From Mixophyes australis (lineage: Eukaryota > Chordata > Amphibia > Anura > Limnodynastidae), in contig JAVHZZ010000002.1 of assembly GCA_036250195.1 (NCBI GenBank), positions 72,138,252 to 72,202,251 of the forward strand: a stretch of DNA of 64,000 nt, in the 5' to 3' direction. This document shows positions 21,346-33,048 of the stretch, piece by piece. The notes below the pieces were generated by a model, which was not told the origin of the DNA, did not search any database, and saw only the letters and a program-made list of their open reading frames with translations. The position numbers were made by a program, and so were the translations under genes. Within the stretch, counting starts at the first letter, position 1, and the number at the start of each line of letters is the position of its first letter.

Positions 21346-22011
21346 ATTGTTATCCAAAGCCTTAATTTGCATAATGATGGGTGTGGTGTTGTAGATTTCT
21401 AACTAGCAAACAATATGTAGGTTCCCATTCATAGTTATCAATTTTGAATTAATATGACGATATGTATTAATGGTTTTTGTTCTAAATAAGTTAAATTACT
21501 GATAAACTTTAAAGAATCGCAATTCGGGTTATACATAATGGCACATAATAACATCACTTTACTATGAACCTATCAATTATAGCAATAAATAATAAATGCA
21601 TATTTCCAGGTAGCACAATTCATGAATACAATAAATATATGTCAAATATATTACACTATAATAACAGTAATTCACAAAGACATTAAGGGTATACTTTGCA
21701 CCTACATAATTTGTGGTACAGAAACAACATCTTTACAGGTATCTTGAGAATACACATTTTACATAAGGAATATAAGTATTGATTTGAATAAAATTTGCAT
21801 CTCATAATAGATTACTGTTCTAATGTCTAATAGTCTTCAGTTAACGTAAGGACGTTTTTTTTATATATTGATTTAAAAATCATATTTTCATTATCATCAC
21901 AAAAATGATGTTTTAATTATGCAGAATAAAATTGACTTTTTTTCACCTTCTAAGATATGGAATTACAGTTTGATTTACTGAAGATGTAAGATTTTTCACT
22001 GTTTACTTACC
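21346..22011. other. Unassigned AT-rich stretch
   Basis: No gene or repeat is recognised. Confidence 0.4.
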
Positions 22012-22146
22012 TATGGGGTGATTTAATAAAAGCATACGTTTTATGTCAGCTAAGTGGACCTGTGTAAACTTTAAAGGCCAATTATGTTACGGGAATTTTC
22101 TGCTAAATTGTTTAGAGATCCGCTGGGCTGGTAAATCAACCCCTAT
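22012..22146. mobile_element. Short MITE with CTATGGGG-type ends
   Basis: The left end tatggggtgattta and the right end taaatcaacccctatg are inverted. A lone similar end is present near 4580-4605. The element is small, noncoding and of unassigned superfamily. Confidence 0.5.
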
Positions 22147-22506
22147 GTGCATGCATCTTCAATTCCTAACCTGATTGGACAAGCTTGAAGAACAACATGG
22201 CTCAGACAAAGTGGGATACAGGAATTTTTAACTAAATAAGCCTTGTTGAAGTTATTCTGTTTCATATTCAGAGTTTTAGATTAGATGATGTCGGTCATGG
22301 GGCCAACATATAACCCCAAATCTCCTCATAAAGTGTTTGAATATATCTGTCTCTGTAATCCTGTGATGACGCATAAAAAGTACATTACATTGTATGAAAA
22401 GTTCTCACAAGTTCCAGCAGTAGGTTTATTTAACAATGAATGTCACACATTCCATCTACATTTGTGGTAATGATTTAGTGATTACTTGTATGTATTGGCT
22501 TCTACG

Positions 22507-22586
22507 TCATCATCATCAGCTATTTATATAGCGCCACTAATTCTGCTGTGCTATTAGAGAACGGACATCAGTCCCTGACCCAGTGG
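22507..22586 (-). mobile_element. SINE 3'-tail fragment
   Basis: Antisense tail: (atc)n, then tatttatatagcgccactaat and 'catcagtccctg'. Only the tail is present, so it is a truncated insertion of the SINE family or of its L2 partner. Confidence 0.75.
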
Positions 22587-22589
22587 ATT

Positions 22590-24278
22590 CTGTACAGAAC
22601 ACTTATGGCCAATTGCTGTTTGCGGAACATGCAAAATTTTCTCAAGTGTGGAATTTCGTTCATCTCTACAAAACTCTGTTTGACTGGATGTGTCACAAGT
22701 GGACATATATTTTTGTAAATGTGTTTACATGGCTATGCTTTTGTTTAGTACAATATTTTATACCATTTTAGCATTTTTGCTGTGTGCTGGTTAAATGACA
22801 ATAGCTTTTTTACTTGTTAGGGTATCAGAATGAATTTTAGATTGCTTTTATCTGACAAATTTGTAGCAATTTGAAATATTATTATATTATTTGCTAGGGT
22901 TATAAAAGCTAAATGTCAGGAGTAAAGCAAATACACTTTTCTATGATTAAACCTTTTTTTCACATAACTTAGGAAAAAGTGTTTTTTTTTTTTTTTTTAA
23001 TGTGTGTCCCCCAGTGGGTCAGAAGAGAGTTTGGGTGAACACTACAAATATATTTTCATTTCTCCAGCAGCTGTTTGTTTTCTCTTACTGTAGCTGATAA
23101 ACCACTGAGAGCTAGTATGGGACTTCTTATACCCTGTCGTTCTCTCTCCTGCAGAGGATCTGCATCCAGCATACACTATGCAACGTTCTACTGAAAGCTG
23201 CGCACAAGTAATCGACTGGTCAGGAATCGTACATAACACTTCCTGACCATCTCTTTGGAGCCCTAGGTTGTCTTTGACACTCTGTATTGTAAGGTCCGCG
23301 TCCGGCCACCGTAAAAAGGTAGTGGGCGGTCATGAAGGGGTTAATATTGGTGTGCCACAAAAAAAATAAATCCCAGGAAAGTGTGTTAGCAGGTGTGACA
23401 CAACATCACAAAGGCTGGGAAACACTGGCATATAGATTATACATGGTAAATAGTAGCAATTGTTGCAATCTACTTAAAGAGCCCAATGGCGATTAACAGA
23501 TTGACAAAGCCAACAATTTAGGGCTTAAATCTGTAACAATTTGCCCCTGAAGCAAACATATCAAACCATAGTACACACAGTGTTACTATCTCAATGGTAA
23601 AATAAACCCCTTTATCTTGTATGATAACACTGCTTGTAAAGTGAAGTATAAACAGGGAGAGGACTGATATCACTTTGATGTTGTGTTTGACTAATCACAA
23701 CAGGGCTGTACATCTAAAGAGGGGAGAGAACAGTAGTATTCACACTTATTTAACTGTCAGCATAACAGCGAGCCCATAACATGGATTGGAATATTTTTCT
23801 TTGCTACTTATATAAGGATAACCTTGAAGGCTTTTCTTAAAAAGTATAAAACCTATAAAAACTGACTTTAAATGGTCTATTGAGCATTTTTATAAACTGC
23901 CGCTGAGACGACCCCCTGCAGTCACCTAATCATTTTCTAATAGATTTAAGCCCCAGAGAATTTTGGAATAGGTGAAAGTTGTATTTATAATTCCAAACAA
24001 GGAAAATGTCATCATACTCATGTGCCATCATAACCATTGTTGTACAGTGTCATGGAAGACTCGCTGTAGGCCTAGCACAGCTTTAGCTGCATTGTAATTA
24101 ATTGAAACAAACCATATTCATATGTTATTACATTTAATGCTCAGCTTGCATAGCAGGAACCAGCACCCACTCATTTTATGTACATTAAAGACAGTGTTTC
24201 ACTCTTTCCATTCCAAATAGAAGGGTACTCATTTGTTTGGCCAAACTATCTGCCAAATTAAAAAAATCAAAAAAATAT

Positions 24279-24319
<41 letters not shown>

Positions 24320-25290
24320 ACCTCACTTCCCCTTGTCCTGGTCCTTAACCTTCTCCATGACTTTGAATATATAATAGAAGTAATTCTCAACCTATCTTTC
24401 AAAGTTTAGACTGACTTTGTCTATGGTTATGTGCTCAGTGGCAATTTAACACCTGGAGATTGTGCAATACCATGTGCTACATTCAATGTTAAATGCAGTT
24501 TGAATGCTAATATAAATAGATATCGCTATGGCAAGCGCTGTTATAATGCTCACAGCAGTATCATCAAATGCCAGACAGACCATGGATGCAGCCATTCATA
24601 ATCCATCCCATTTTCCACATTCCCCTTTGTGTAAATCCCTCACACACCAACAGCCTAGGTTTCCACAGTTGAGCAGGGTCCCAATGCAGCAGGGTCCAGG
24701 TACTTACTATTAGTGGGACATCTGCTAGTCAGCTTCAGAAATGATCTATAGGATGGAAGGGATACTACTCACAACTAGTAATGTCAGACAACTCTTGAGT
24801 GGACAAGTTCTGAGGTCAGCCAATCAGGAGAGGGCTGGCATTTTGAGATGCAAATCACATCCTACAGTTCTCACAGATCATTATGAAAGTTAATATTGCA
24901 AAAGTCTCCACTAATAGTAAATAAAGGACCTTACTGCATTGATCGAATGGTCTATAAAGTGCAAATGTTGCCATGGACCCTCAATGGAGCACATGTGAGA
25001 AGGAAGATGGGGAAGATCACACAAGAAAGATGCACTTGCTTTCGACTGGCGCAAGTGTCCGTAGATCACCGCTGGGGCACATATGTTATGAAGCAGAATG
25101 GAGAAGTGGAGGAGCCGCATTTGGTACAGTCAGAGGGGATGAGTTGGGTGATGTGAAGATGTTCCTAATAAAGTGTAGCATAGGCACACACTGTCGCCCG
25201 TTTTTCCGGAGTAGTGCCAAAATGAGATTTTAATTTACTGAGTTGATTAAAATGAAGACAACTGAGGTAAAGGGATTAAAAGAAGGGATT
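22590..25290. other. Unassigned region with one microsatellite
   Basis: No gene is recognised. A (GT)n tract lies at 24281-24318. The overlapping short frames at 24896-25233 have no known motif. Some blocks near 23280-23410 look like worn repeat ends, but I cannot assign them. Confidence 0.4.
24281..24318. repeat. (GT)19 microsatellite
   Basis: Thirty-eight bases of uninterrupted gt dinucleotide. Confidence 0.97.
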
Positions 25291-25292
25291 AA

Positions 25293-25622
25293 CGGTAGCT
25301 AAGTGGTTAGCACTTCTGCCTCACAGCGCTGGGGTTATGAGTTCAATTCCCGACCATGATCTTATCTGTGTGGAGTTTGTATGTTCTCCCCGTGTTTGCG
25401 TGTGTTTCCTCCGTGTGCTCCGGTTTCCTCCCACACTCCAAAAACATACTGGTAGGTTAATTGGCTGCTATCAAAATTGACCCTAGTCTCTGTCTGTCTG
25501 TGTATATGTTAGGGAATTTAGACTGTAAGCTCCAATGGGGCAGGGACTGATGTGAATGAGTTCTCTGTACAGCGCTGCGGAATCAGTGGCGCTATATAAA
25601 TAAATGGTGATGATGATGATGA
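25293..25622 (+). mobile_element. SINE with L2-like tail
   Basis: Same structure as the 20048 copy: gctaagtggttagcac head, B-box-like gagttcaattcccgacc, conserved ctccggtttcctcccac body, and tail ending in tatataaataaa plus (tgatga)n. The first few head bases are altered. Confidence 0.85.
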
Positions 25623-25651
25623 GGCATTCCTTGCCATTTCCACTCCACAAT

Positions 25652-25720
25652 ATCATCATCATCACCACTAATTCTGCAGCGCTGTACAGAGAACTCATTC
25701 ACATCAGTCCCTGCCTGTTC
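25652..25720 (-). mobile_element. SINE tail fragment, opposite orientation
   Basis: (atc)n followed by accactaattctgcagcgctg and 'cacatcagtccctgcc'. It lies 30 bp from the plus-strand SINE tail, so the two tails face each other. Confidence 0.75.
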
Positions 25721-26082
25721 CATGTCTCATTGGTGCACCGTGCATGGTGGAAAGGCACATTTTGAGAGCACCATGAGCAATGTAAAAAAAAATCACTGTA
25801 ATAAATACATTGGGAATAATCTGAGAAATATTTCAGGAAACAGAATGAAAAGTTTATGAGATTGAAGGTAACAGTACTAAAGGGGTAGAAGGTTGGACTT
25901 TGATGTGAAGTTTACACTTTTATCCAGTCACTTACAAAGAATTATCTCCGTACATGAAGAAAGACACACTGCTACTTTGCCTAGGCGGTTCCCAATGGCA
26001 GGGACTCACCTTGAAGTGCGCTGGGCAGGCAATCGAGGTGTACCGGCGCACATCCAAGGCACCCTTCCCAACTCTGATATAC
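25721..26082. other. Unassigned spacer
   Basis: No gene or repeat is recognised before the fold-back arm. Confidence 0.4.
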
Positions 26083-26426
26083 GGAATCCAATATATATAG
26101 TTTGCTAAAATACACAAGTTTATTGGACCATAGGTTCCTGCAATAAAATACGTAAATCAGGATAAGGAGTGGTACATACAGACTTAAACAATGATATATA
26201 GTAATTGCATAACACCAATATGAGGCTATAATGCTGATATAACATGCGCCTTCACACACCTCATTAGATGTAACAAAAAAACAGAGTGACAAAACTAGTA
26301 GAGAATCTACAGACTGTAAATAACTCCATGTCTCCAATGATAGACAATGAAACTGGTGTCCATCATAATTAGAGATGGGCGGGTCCGGTTCTCCGAGAAC
26401 CGAACCCACCCGAACTTTGGGTATCC

Positions 26427-26454
26427 GAGTACCGAGCTGAGCAGCTCGGTACTC
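26427..26454. promoter_or_regulatory. Subterminal palindrome of the hAT element
   Basis: Two perfect 13-base inverted halves (gagtaccgagctg / cagctcggtactc) are separated by two bases, about 57 bp from the left end. A smaller palindrome cggttctccgagaaccg lies around 26386-26402. These are good candidates for transposase-binding sites, by inference from position. Confidence 0.6.
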
Positions 26455-26541
26455 TCCCGCCCATTCCGAATCCAAATCGAGGCCGAACGTCATTGTGACG
26501 TTGTCGGATCTCGGGACTCGGTTCTCGCGATACTTCAACTT

Positions 26542-26549
26542 TATAAATA
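26542..26549 (+). promoter_or_regulatory. Probable TATA box of the hAT transposase gene
   Basis: tataaata sits between the GC-rich left end and the tandem array. If used, transcription would start near 26570-26580 and the 100-bp array would lie in the 5' leader. Confidence 0.5.
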
Positions 26550-26716
26550 CACGCCTCCACAGCAATCCATCGCCATTTGACAGAGGGAGAGAGCAGGGTG
26601 TAGTCATAGGCTAATTAGAGCAGGGACAGAGAATACAATATTGTTCTTGCAATTGCTCTAACCAAAATCGCTAGTGCAGAGAGGAGGATAGAGGTTTATT
26701 ATTTTTTCTTCATATT

Positions 26717-28724
26717 TGGCACTCCCCAGCGCTTTTGGGGTGTCCCCCATAATTGTGCATTAATATTTCTGGCTGTCAAAAGTCATATCTGTCAGCAGTA
26801 TCTACTAAATAATTTGTAGCACACCTCAGTGCTTTTGGGGTGTCCTCCCTAATTGTGCATTAATATTTCTGGCTGTCAAAAGTCATATCTGTCAGCAGTA
26901 TCTACTAAATAATTTTTAGCACTCCTCAGTGTTTTTGGGGTGTCCTCCCTAATTGTGCATTAATATTTCTGGCTGTCAAAAGTCATATCTGTCAGCAGTA
27001 TCTACTAAATAATTTTTAGCACTCCTCAGTGTTTTTGGGGTGTCCTCCCTAATTGTGCATTAATATTTCTGGCTGTCAAAAGTCATATCTGTCAGCAGTA
27101 TCTACTAAATAATTTTTAGCACTCCTCAGTGTTTTTGGGGTGTCCTCCCTAATTGTGCATTAATATTTCTGGCTGTCAAAAGTCATATCTGTCAGCAGTA
27201 TCTACTAAATAATTTTTAGCACTCCTCAGTGTTTTTGGGGTGTCCTCCCTAATTGTGCATTAATATTTCTGGCTGTCAAAAGTCATATCTGTCAGCAGTA
27301 TCTACTAAATAATTTTTAGCACTCCTCAGTGTTTTTGGGGTGTCCTCCCTAATTGTGCATTAATATTTCTGGCTGTCAAAAGTCATATCTGTCAGCAGTA
27401 TCTACTAAATAATTTTTAGCACTCCTCAGTGTTTTTGGGGTGTCCTCCCTAATTGTGCATTAATATTTCTGGCTGTCAAAAGTCATATCTGTCAGCAGTA
27501 TCTACTAAATAATTTTTAGCACTCCTCAGTGTTTTTGGGGTGTCCTCCCTAATTGTGCATTAATATTTCTGGCTGTCAAAAGTCATATCTGTCAGCAGTA
27601 TCTACTAAATAATTTTTAGCACTCCTCAGTGTTTTTGGGGTGTCCTCCCTAATTGTGCATTAATATTTCTGGCTGTCAAAAGTCATATCTGTCAGCAGTA
27701 TCTACTAAATAATTTTTAGCACTCCTCAGTGTTTTTGGGGTGTCCTCCCTAATTGTGCATTAATATTTCTGGCTGTCAAAAGTCATATCTGTCAGCAGTA
27801 TCTACTAAATAATTTTTAGCACTCCTCAGTGTTTTTGGGGTGTCCTCCCTAATTGTGCATTAATATTTCTGGCTGTCAAAAGTCATATCTGTCAGCAGTA
27901 TCTACTAAATAATTTTTAGCACTCCTCAGTGTTTTTGGGGTGTCCTCCCTAATTGTGCATTAATATTTCTGGCTGTCAAAAGTCATATCTGTCAGCAGTA
28001 TCTACTAAATAATTTTTAGCACTCCTCAGTGTTTTTGGGGTGTCCTCCCTAATTGTGCATTAATATTTCTGGCTGTCAAAAGTCATATCTGTCAGCAGTA
28101 TCTACTAAATAATTTTTAGCACTCCTCAGTGTTTTTGGGGTGTCCTCCCTAATTGTGCATTAATATTTCTGGCTGTCAAAAGTCATATCTGTCAGCAGTA
28201 TCTACTAAATAATTTGTAGCACTCCTCAGTGCTTTTGGGGTGTCCTCCCTAATTGTGCATTAATATTTCTGGCTGTCAAAAGTCATATCTGTCAGCAGTA
28301 TCTACTAAATAATTTTTAGCACTCCTCAGTGTTTTTGGGGTGTCCTCCCTAATTGTGCATTAATATTTCTGGCTGTCAAAAGTCATATCTGTCAGCAGTA
28401 TCTACTAAATAATTTGTAGCACTCCTCAGTGCTTTTGGGGTGTCCTCCCTAATTGTGCATTAATATTTCTGGCTGTCAAAAGTCATATCTGTCAGCAGTA
28501 TCTACTAAATAATTTGTAGCACTCCTCAGTGTTTTTGGGGTGTCCTCCCTAATTGTGCATTAATATTTCTGGCTGTCAAAAGTCATATCTGTCAGCAGTA
28601 TCTACTAAATAATTTTTAGCACTCCTCAGTGTTTTTGGGGTGTCCTCCCTAATTGTGCATTAATATTTCTGGCTGTCAAAAGTCATATCTGTCAGCAGTA
28701 TCTACTAAATAATTTTTAGCACTC
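26717..28724. repeat. Twenty-copy, exactly 100-bp tandem array
   Basis: The block tctactaaat recurs at 26801, 26901 and every 100 bases through 28701, giving 20 copies without a single indel. Most units are nearly identical. Variants (aatttgtagc, gcttttgggg) cluster in the first two units and in those near 28210-28540. A unit length not divisible by three and stops in all frames exclude coding. The array ends about 20 bp before the transposase ATG. Confidence 0.98.
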
Positions 28725-28744
28725 CCCAGTGGTTTGCGCTCAGA

Positions 28745-31738
28745 ATGGATTCAAAGCAGTCCACATATGATCTAAATGAGCAACCAGGTTCTGTCACCAG
28801 TCCTGATGTTAGTGTTCCCAGTACGTCATCTGGCCAAGGCGATGTCAAACAACAGAGTGTTTTCAAATTAGTGCAAAAAACAAAAACCAAAAAAAAATTT
28901 ACTGTATTGAAGCGAAAAAGAAGTGTAACTGAGCAAAAGTTAAGTGACGATAAAAAAAAAATTGCAAGCATGCCATTCTACACACGCAGTGGCAAAGAGA
29001 GAATGAGGCCTTCACCTTTGGCTATTAGTGGCAGATCCCAAAAAGTTACCCAGCCTACAATTGGTGCACAACTACTGTTACGCGTCAAAGCTGAGCTGCA
29101 AGATAACAGTGAGGCATTACAGGAGAATATTTGCTCTGATTCACAAATGACAACAATCCCTGTGGAGAGTCCATCCAACAGTGGGATGTCTAATCGTGAG
29201 CATTCTGCTGATGTGTGCCTTAATAGCCCGAGTGTAGCCGGTGATACCCAAATTGAGGATGCCACTTTGGAATTAGAAGAGGATGAGGGGGAGATTTGTG
29301 TAGGCGACGAGGGCGCTAATGAGGATGTTGATGAGGATGAGGTTGTTTGTGTAAGTCCTGCACCAGTGGCAGCAGTTCTGGCACGTGACAAGAAAAAGGC
29401 CATTGTCATGCCTGGGCATAAAACAAAAAAATCCACTTCTTATGTGTGGAATTATTTCTACCCAAATCCAGACAACAATTGTATAGCCATTTGTAGTGTA
29501 TGTGAAGCCACAGTCAGTCGAGGGAGGGACCTTAACCATCTTGGAACCTCGTCTATGTTACGCCATTTAACGAGAGTTCATGGCAAAGTGTTGGGAAAAG
29601 CTGAAAGTTCTTCCCAAAAGAATACAAGCACTCCCTCATCAGCTAAGACCCTCCGCTCACCGACATACCGACGGCTACAAAATACACCCACCACACCATC
29701 CTCATCAATATCCTCAGTAGCGCTCGGAGTTAGCCCGGCATCCCACTTAAGGCTGGATGACTCCGGCACTATTATTGATTCCTCTGAAGAAAGCGTTAGT
29801 CCTGCTGCTGCTGTTGCTGCTGCTGGGGGTGAATCGTCATCCCAGAGGCAGGTGAATAAAATGAGCAGTCCTACATTTCAGCAATTAACTGTGAAACAAT
29901 CATTTGCGAGGGGAAGCAAATATGACAGCAGTCACCCAGTCGCCAAGCGAATCACAGACGCCATGGCTGCAATGTTAGTGTTAGATCTGCGTCCAATCTC
30001 CACAATAAACGCAGCTGGTTTTTCACAGTTAATTGAGGTTTTGTGTCCGCGTTACAGAATTCCATCGCGACACCATTTCTCCCGTAAAGCTATTCCACAA
30101 CTATACCAAAAAGTGTGTAAAAATGTAGAGATTGCGCTGAAAAATGCCATTCTGCCCACTGTTCACTTAACCACAGATATGTGGACAAGTGGAAGTGGCC
30201 AAACCAAAGACTATATGACTGTGACAGCCCACTGGGTTGGTCATTCACCTTCACCAGCAGGAACAGCAGCAGCATGTACACCACTACGTAACATTTGTCA
30301 CAGGCAGGCCACTCTTTGTATCACCGGCTTCACTAACAGGCATACGGCTGACAATTTGTTACGCAAACTGAGAGATGTGATTGATGCATGGCTTATACCA
30401 CTCGGACTCTCCCCAGGGTATGTCATTTCAGATAACGCCAACAATATAGTGCGAGCATTACAGCTGGGTGATTTCCAACATATTCCCTGTTTTGCTCACA
30501 CCATCAACTTGGTGGTGCAGAGCTTCCTACGAAATAACCGTGAGGTGCAGGAGATGCTTTCGGTGGCCCGTAAAATTTCAGGCCATTTCAGGCATTCAGC
30601 CACAGCATGTAGGAGATTACAGCAGCTCCAAGAGCAGTTTAACTTGCCCTGCCACCAACTTAAGCAAGAGGTGGTAACTCGGTGGAATTCCACCCTGTAC
30701 ATGCTTCAGAGGATGGAGGAACAGCGCAAAGCCATCCAAGCATATTGCACAAGTCATGACATTGGGAAAGGAGGGGGGATGTATTTCACTCTTGCACAGT
30801 GGGGAATCCTTTCAGTGCTGTGCAAGGTGCTGAAACCATTTGAAGTTGTGACATGTGAGGTCAGTGCAGACTCTGCTAGTTTGAGCCAAGTCATTCCTTT
30901 AATTAGACTATTGGAAAAGCAGCTTGAGAAAATGAAGGAGGAGCTGAAAGCAAGCAATTCAGCAAAGTATGTTGGCCTTGTCGATCAAGTACTTAATTCG
31001 CTTCACAATGATCCTCGAGTTATTAAGATCTTGAACTCGGATCAGTACGTTTTGGCCACTGTGCTTGATCCAAGGTTTAAAACCTACATTGAGTCTTTAC
31101 TTGTAAATGAGCGAGATGTGAACTTTTGCAAGGAGCTATTGCTCAGCAAGTTGGCCGCTGAACTGGGCCTCGGCTTGACGACGTGTCCTCCTTCACTTTC
31201 TCAAGCTGTTGCTCGTAAAAAATTAAATTTCCAAAAAAGAAGCAGGGAAGACACAGGGGGCAGACCAGAACAATTTAACATCTGGGCTGGTTTGAAGGAT
31301 TTTTCAAAAAAATGTGTCACTTTGCCCATAACTCCATCCAATATGAGTATAAACATGCAAAGGATGGTGGAGGATTACTTTCAAGAGGTAGTTGATATGG
31401 AAATGTCAGACAGTCCCTTTCCTTACTGGGAAGAAAAGCAGGCCATTTGGAAACCCATGTACAAACTTGCTTTGCAATACCTAAGCTGCCCACCCTCCAG
31501 TGTGTACTCTGAACGAGTGTTCAGCACAGCAGGGAACTTAGTCAGTGATCGCCGTAGAAGGTTACTTCCCAAAAATGTGGAGAAAATGATGTTTATAAAA
31601 ATGAACTACATCTTCCACGAGGAAGGCCTTCACCATCCAAGACATCCAAGCACTGACTGTTCTCTAATGGCGGATTCAAGCGGCGATGAATTGATAGTCT
31701 GTGATGATGACGTACACACTGATGAGGGTGAGGATTAA
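28745..31738 (+). CDS. hAT transposase with BED zinc finger, intact 997 aa
   Basis: A single uninterrupted frame from a true ATG. The N-terminus is polar and Lys/Ser-rich, with a basic patch near residues 45-75. An acidic stretch lies about 175-205. A BED-type zinc finger spans residues about 226-282, with CSVC, then SSMLRHLTRVHG supplying the two His. The RNase H-like catalytic core has Asp in LTTDMWTS (about 478), Asp in VISDNANN (about 563), CFAHTINL (about 581-588) and VVTRWNST. The C-terminal dimerisation region (about 912-965) has SSVYSERVFS and RRRRLLPKNVEKM. The acidic tail follows. It would excise and reinsert this element and related short copies in the nucleus. A domesticated ZBED-type host gene is unlikely because the ORF lies between intact transposon ends. 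Confidence 0.96.
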   Translation: MDSKQSTYDLNEQPGSVTSPDVSVPSTSSGQGDVKQQSVFKLVQKTKTKKKFTVLKRKRSVTEQKLSDDKKKIASMPFYTRSGKERMRPSPLAISGRSQKVTQPTIGAQLLLRVKAELQDNSEALQENICSDSQMTTIPVESPSNSGMSNREHSADVCLNSPSVAGDTQIEDATLELEEDEGEICVGDEGANEDVDEDEVVCVSPAPVAAVLARDKKKAIVMPGHKTKKSTSYVWNYFYPNPDNNCIAICSVCEATVSRGRDLNHLGTSSMLRHLTRVHGKVLGKAESSSQKNTSTPSSAKTLRSPTYRRLQNTPTTPSSSISSVALGVSPASHLRLDDSGTIIDSSEESVSPAAAVAAAGGESSSQRQVNKMSSPTFQQLTVKQSFARGSKYDSSHPVAKRITDAMAAMLVLDLRPISTINAAGFSQLIEVLCPRYRIPSRHHFSRKAIPQLYQKVCKNVEIALKNAILPTVHLTTDMWTSGSGQTKDYMTVTAHWVGHSPSPAGTAAACTPLRNICHRQATLCITGFTNRHTADNLLRKLRDVIDAWLIPLGLSPGYVISDNANNIVRALQLGDFQHIPCFAHTINLVVQSFLRNNREVQEMLSVARKISGHFRHSATACRRLQQLQEQFNLPCHQLKQEVVTRWNSTLYMLQRMEEQRKAIQAYCTSHDIGKGGGMYFTLAQWGILSVLCKVLKPFEVVTCEVSADSASLSQVIPLIRLLEKQLEKMKEELKASNSAKYVGLVDQVLNSLHNDPRVIKILNSDQYVLATVLDPRFKTYIESLLVNERDVNFCKELLLSKLAAELGLGLTTCPPSLSQAVARKKLNFQKRSREDTGGRPEQFNIWAGLKDFSKKCVTLPITPSNMSINMQRMVEDYFQEVVDMEMSDSPFPYWEEKQAIWKPMYKLALQYLSCPPSSVYSERVFSTAGNLVSDRRRRLLPKNVEKMMFIKMNYIFHEEGLHHPRHPSTDCSLMADSSGDELIVCDDDVHTDEGED

Positions 31739-31934
31739 GCTGAAGATGATGCCGATAACATCTTTTTAAAACTTTCTATGTAAGTGTAGGGTGCAATCTA
31801 CCCCCAAAGAGGAAAGGGACTTGTGGCATTTCCATATCACATACCATCTTGAAAGGCTGCTGTTAGGGCAATTTATCCTTAAGGGTAGGGTGTCATAGAC
31901 AGAGTGACCCTAAACTGGCTTTGTCCATTTTTCA

Positions 31935-32425
31935 TAATATTGTACAGTCTATAATGGCTGAATTTTTGGGTATTTTATACAAGTGGAGGGGGGCCTAGAG
32001 AGACAGAAACCAAACTGGCTTTTTCCATGTCAATTAATATTGTACAGTCTATAATGGCTGAATTTTTTGGTATTTTATACAAGTGGAGGGGGGCCTAGAG
32101 AGACAGAGTGACCCCAAACTGTCTTTCTCCATGTCAATTAATATTGTACAGTCTATAATGGCTGAATTTTTTAGTATTTTATACAAGTGGAGGGGGGCCT
32201 AGAGAGACAGAGTGACCCCAAACTGTCTTTCTCCATGTCAATTAATATTGTACAGTCTATAATGGCTGAATTTTTTGGTATTTTATACAAGTGGAGGGGG
32301 GCCTTGAGAGACAGAAACCAAACTGGCTTTCTCCATGTCAATTAATATTGTACAGTCTATAATGGCTGAATTTTTTGGTATTTTATACAAGTGGAGGGGG
32401 GCCTTGAGAGACAGAAACCAAACTG
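31935..32425. repeat. 3' tandem array, five units of about 100-104 bp
   Basis: The block tgtacagtctataatggctg begins at about 31941, 32041, 32145, 32249 and 32349. Units differ by a 4-base indel (gagacagaaacc against gagacagagtgacc). The array lies in the presumed 3' UTR of the transposase gene and differs in sequence from the 5' array. Confidence 0.93.
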
Positions 32426-33048
32426 GCTTTTTCCATTTCTTTACATATTTAACTATAAGTGTAGGGTGTAATATACATTCAAAGACGATGGCTGCATTGC
32501 CAATATGCATAGATGGAGAGGAAGACAATCTGTTTTGTGTGTAGAATAGGCCTACCAACGAAGAATTAAACTGTTTTTTTGGATGATTTATTACCTCAAC
32601 AATTAGATTACTTGTCTCTAAAACAGTTGGAGCACTAAATTGGGTTAATTTAGGCCCAAAAACATGGATTTTCCCAAAAAATAGCAAAACAAAACCAAAC
32701 AAAACCAAAACCAAAACCAAAACACGCAATGGAGGTTTTGCAAAACCAAAACCAAAACCAAAACACGACGGTAATCCAGATCCAAAACCGAATCCAAAAC
32801 CAAAACACGGGGGTCAGTGACCATCTCTAATCATAATCCTTCAAAATATGAATACATGCATGATTCAAAAAACTAAAAAAGTCAAAAACGTAGAAAATGA
32901 TCGTAGGGATAAAAACAAAATAAAAGATAGTAGACTGTAGAAGGTAGCCGCTTCGTGTGTGTCCACCATATACAAATGATCTCCAGCAGAATGGGTTATA
33001 AGATCCAATGGTGAGAAACTAGACCTGTTCTACACATGTATAGTAAAT

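Larger units (their letters stand above)
26370..32829 (+). mobile_element. Complete, autonomous-looking hAT transposon (6.46 kb)
   Basis: The termini are tagagatg and catctcta, perfect 8-bp inverted repeats. They are flanked by perfect 8-bp duplications atcataat at 26362-26369 and 32830-32837. Contents in order: GC-rich left end with palindromes, TATA box, 20 x 100-bp array, a 997-codon transposase without stops, a 3' array of five units of about 100-104 bp, and a right end rich in ccaaaa repeats. Identical duplications and an open transposase frame indicate recent insertion and possible current competence. Confidence 0.95.

Noticed and set aside
26717..28724. CRISPR-like or coding interpretation of the 100-bp array
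   Set aside because: Units are directly tandem without unique spacers, the context is eukaryotic, and every frame has stops.
28745..31738. Domesticated ZBED host gene
   Set aside because: The ORF lies between intact hAT ends with perfect target duplications, so it is the transposon's own gene.
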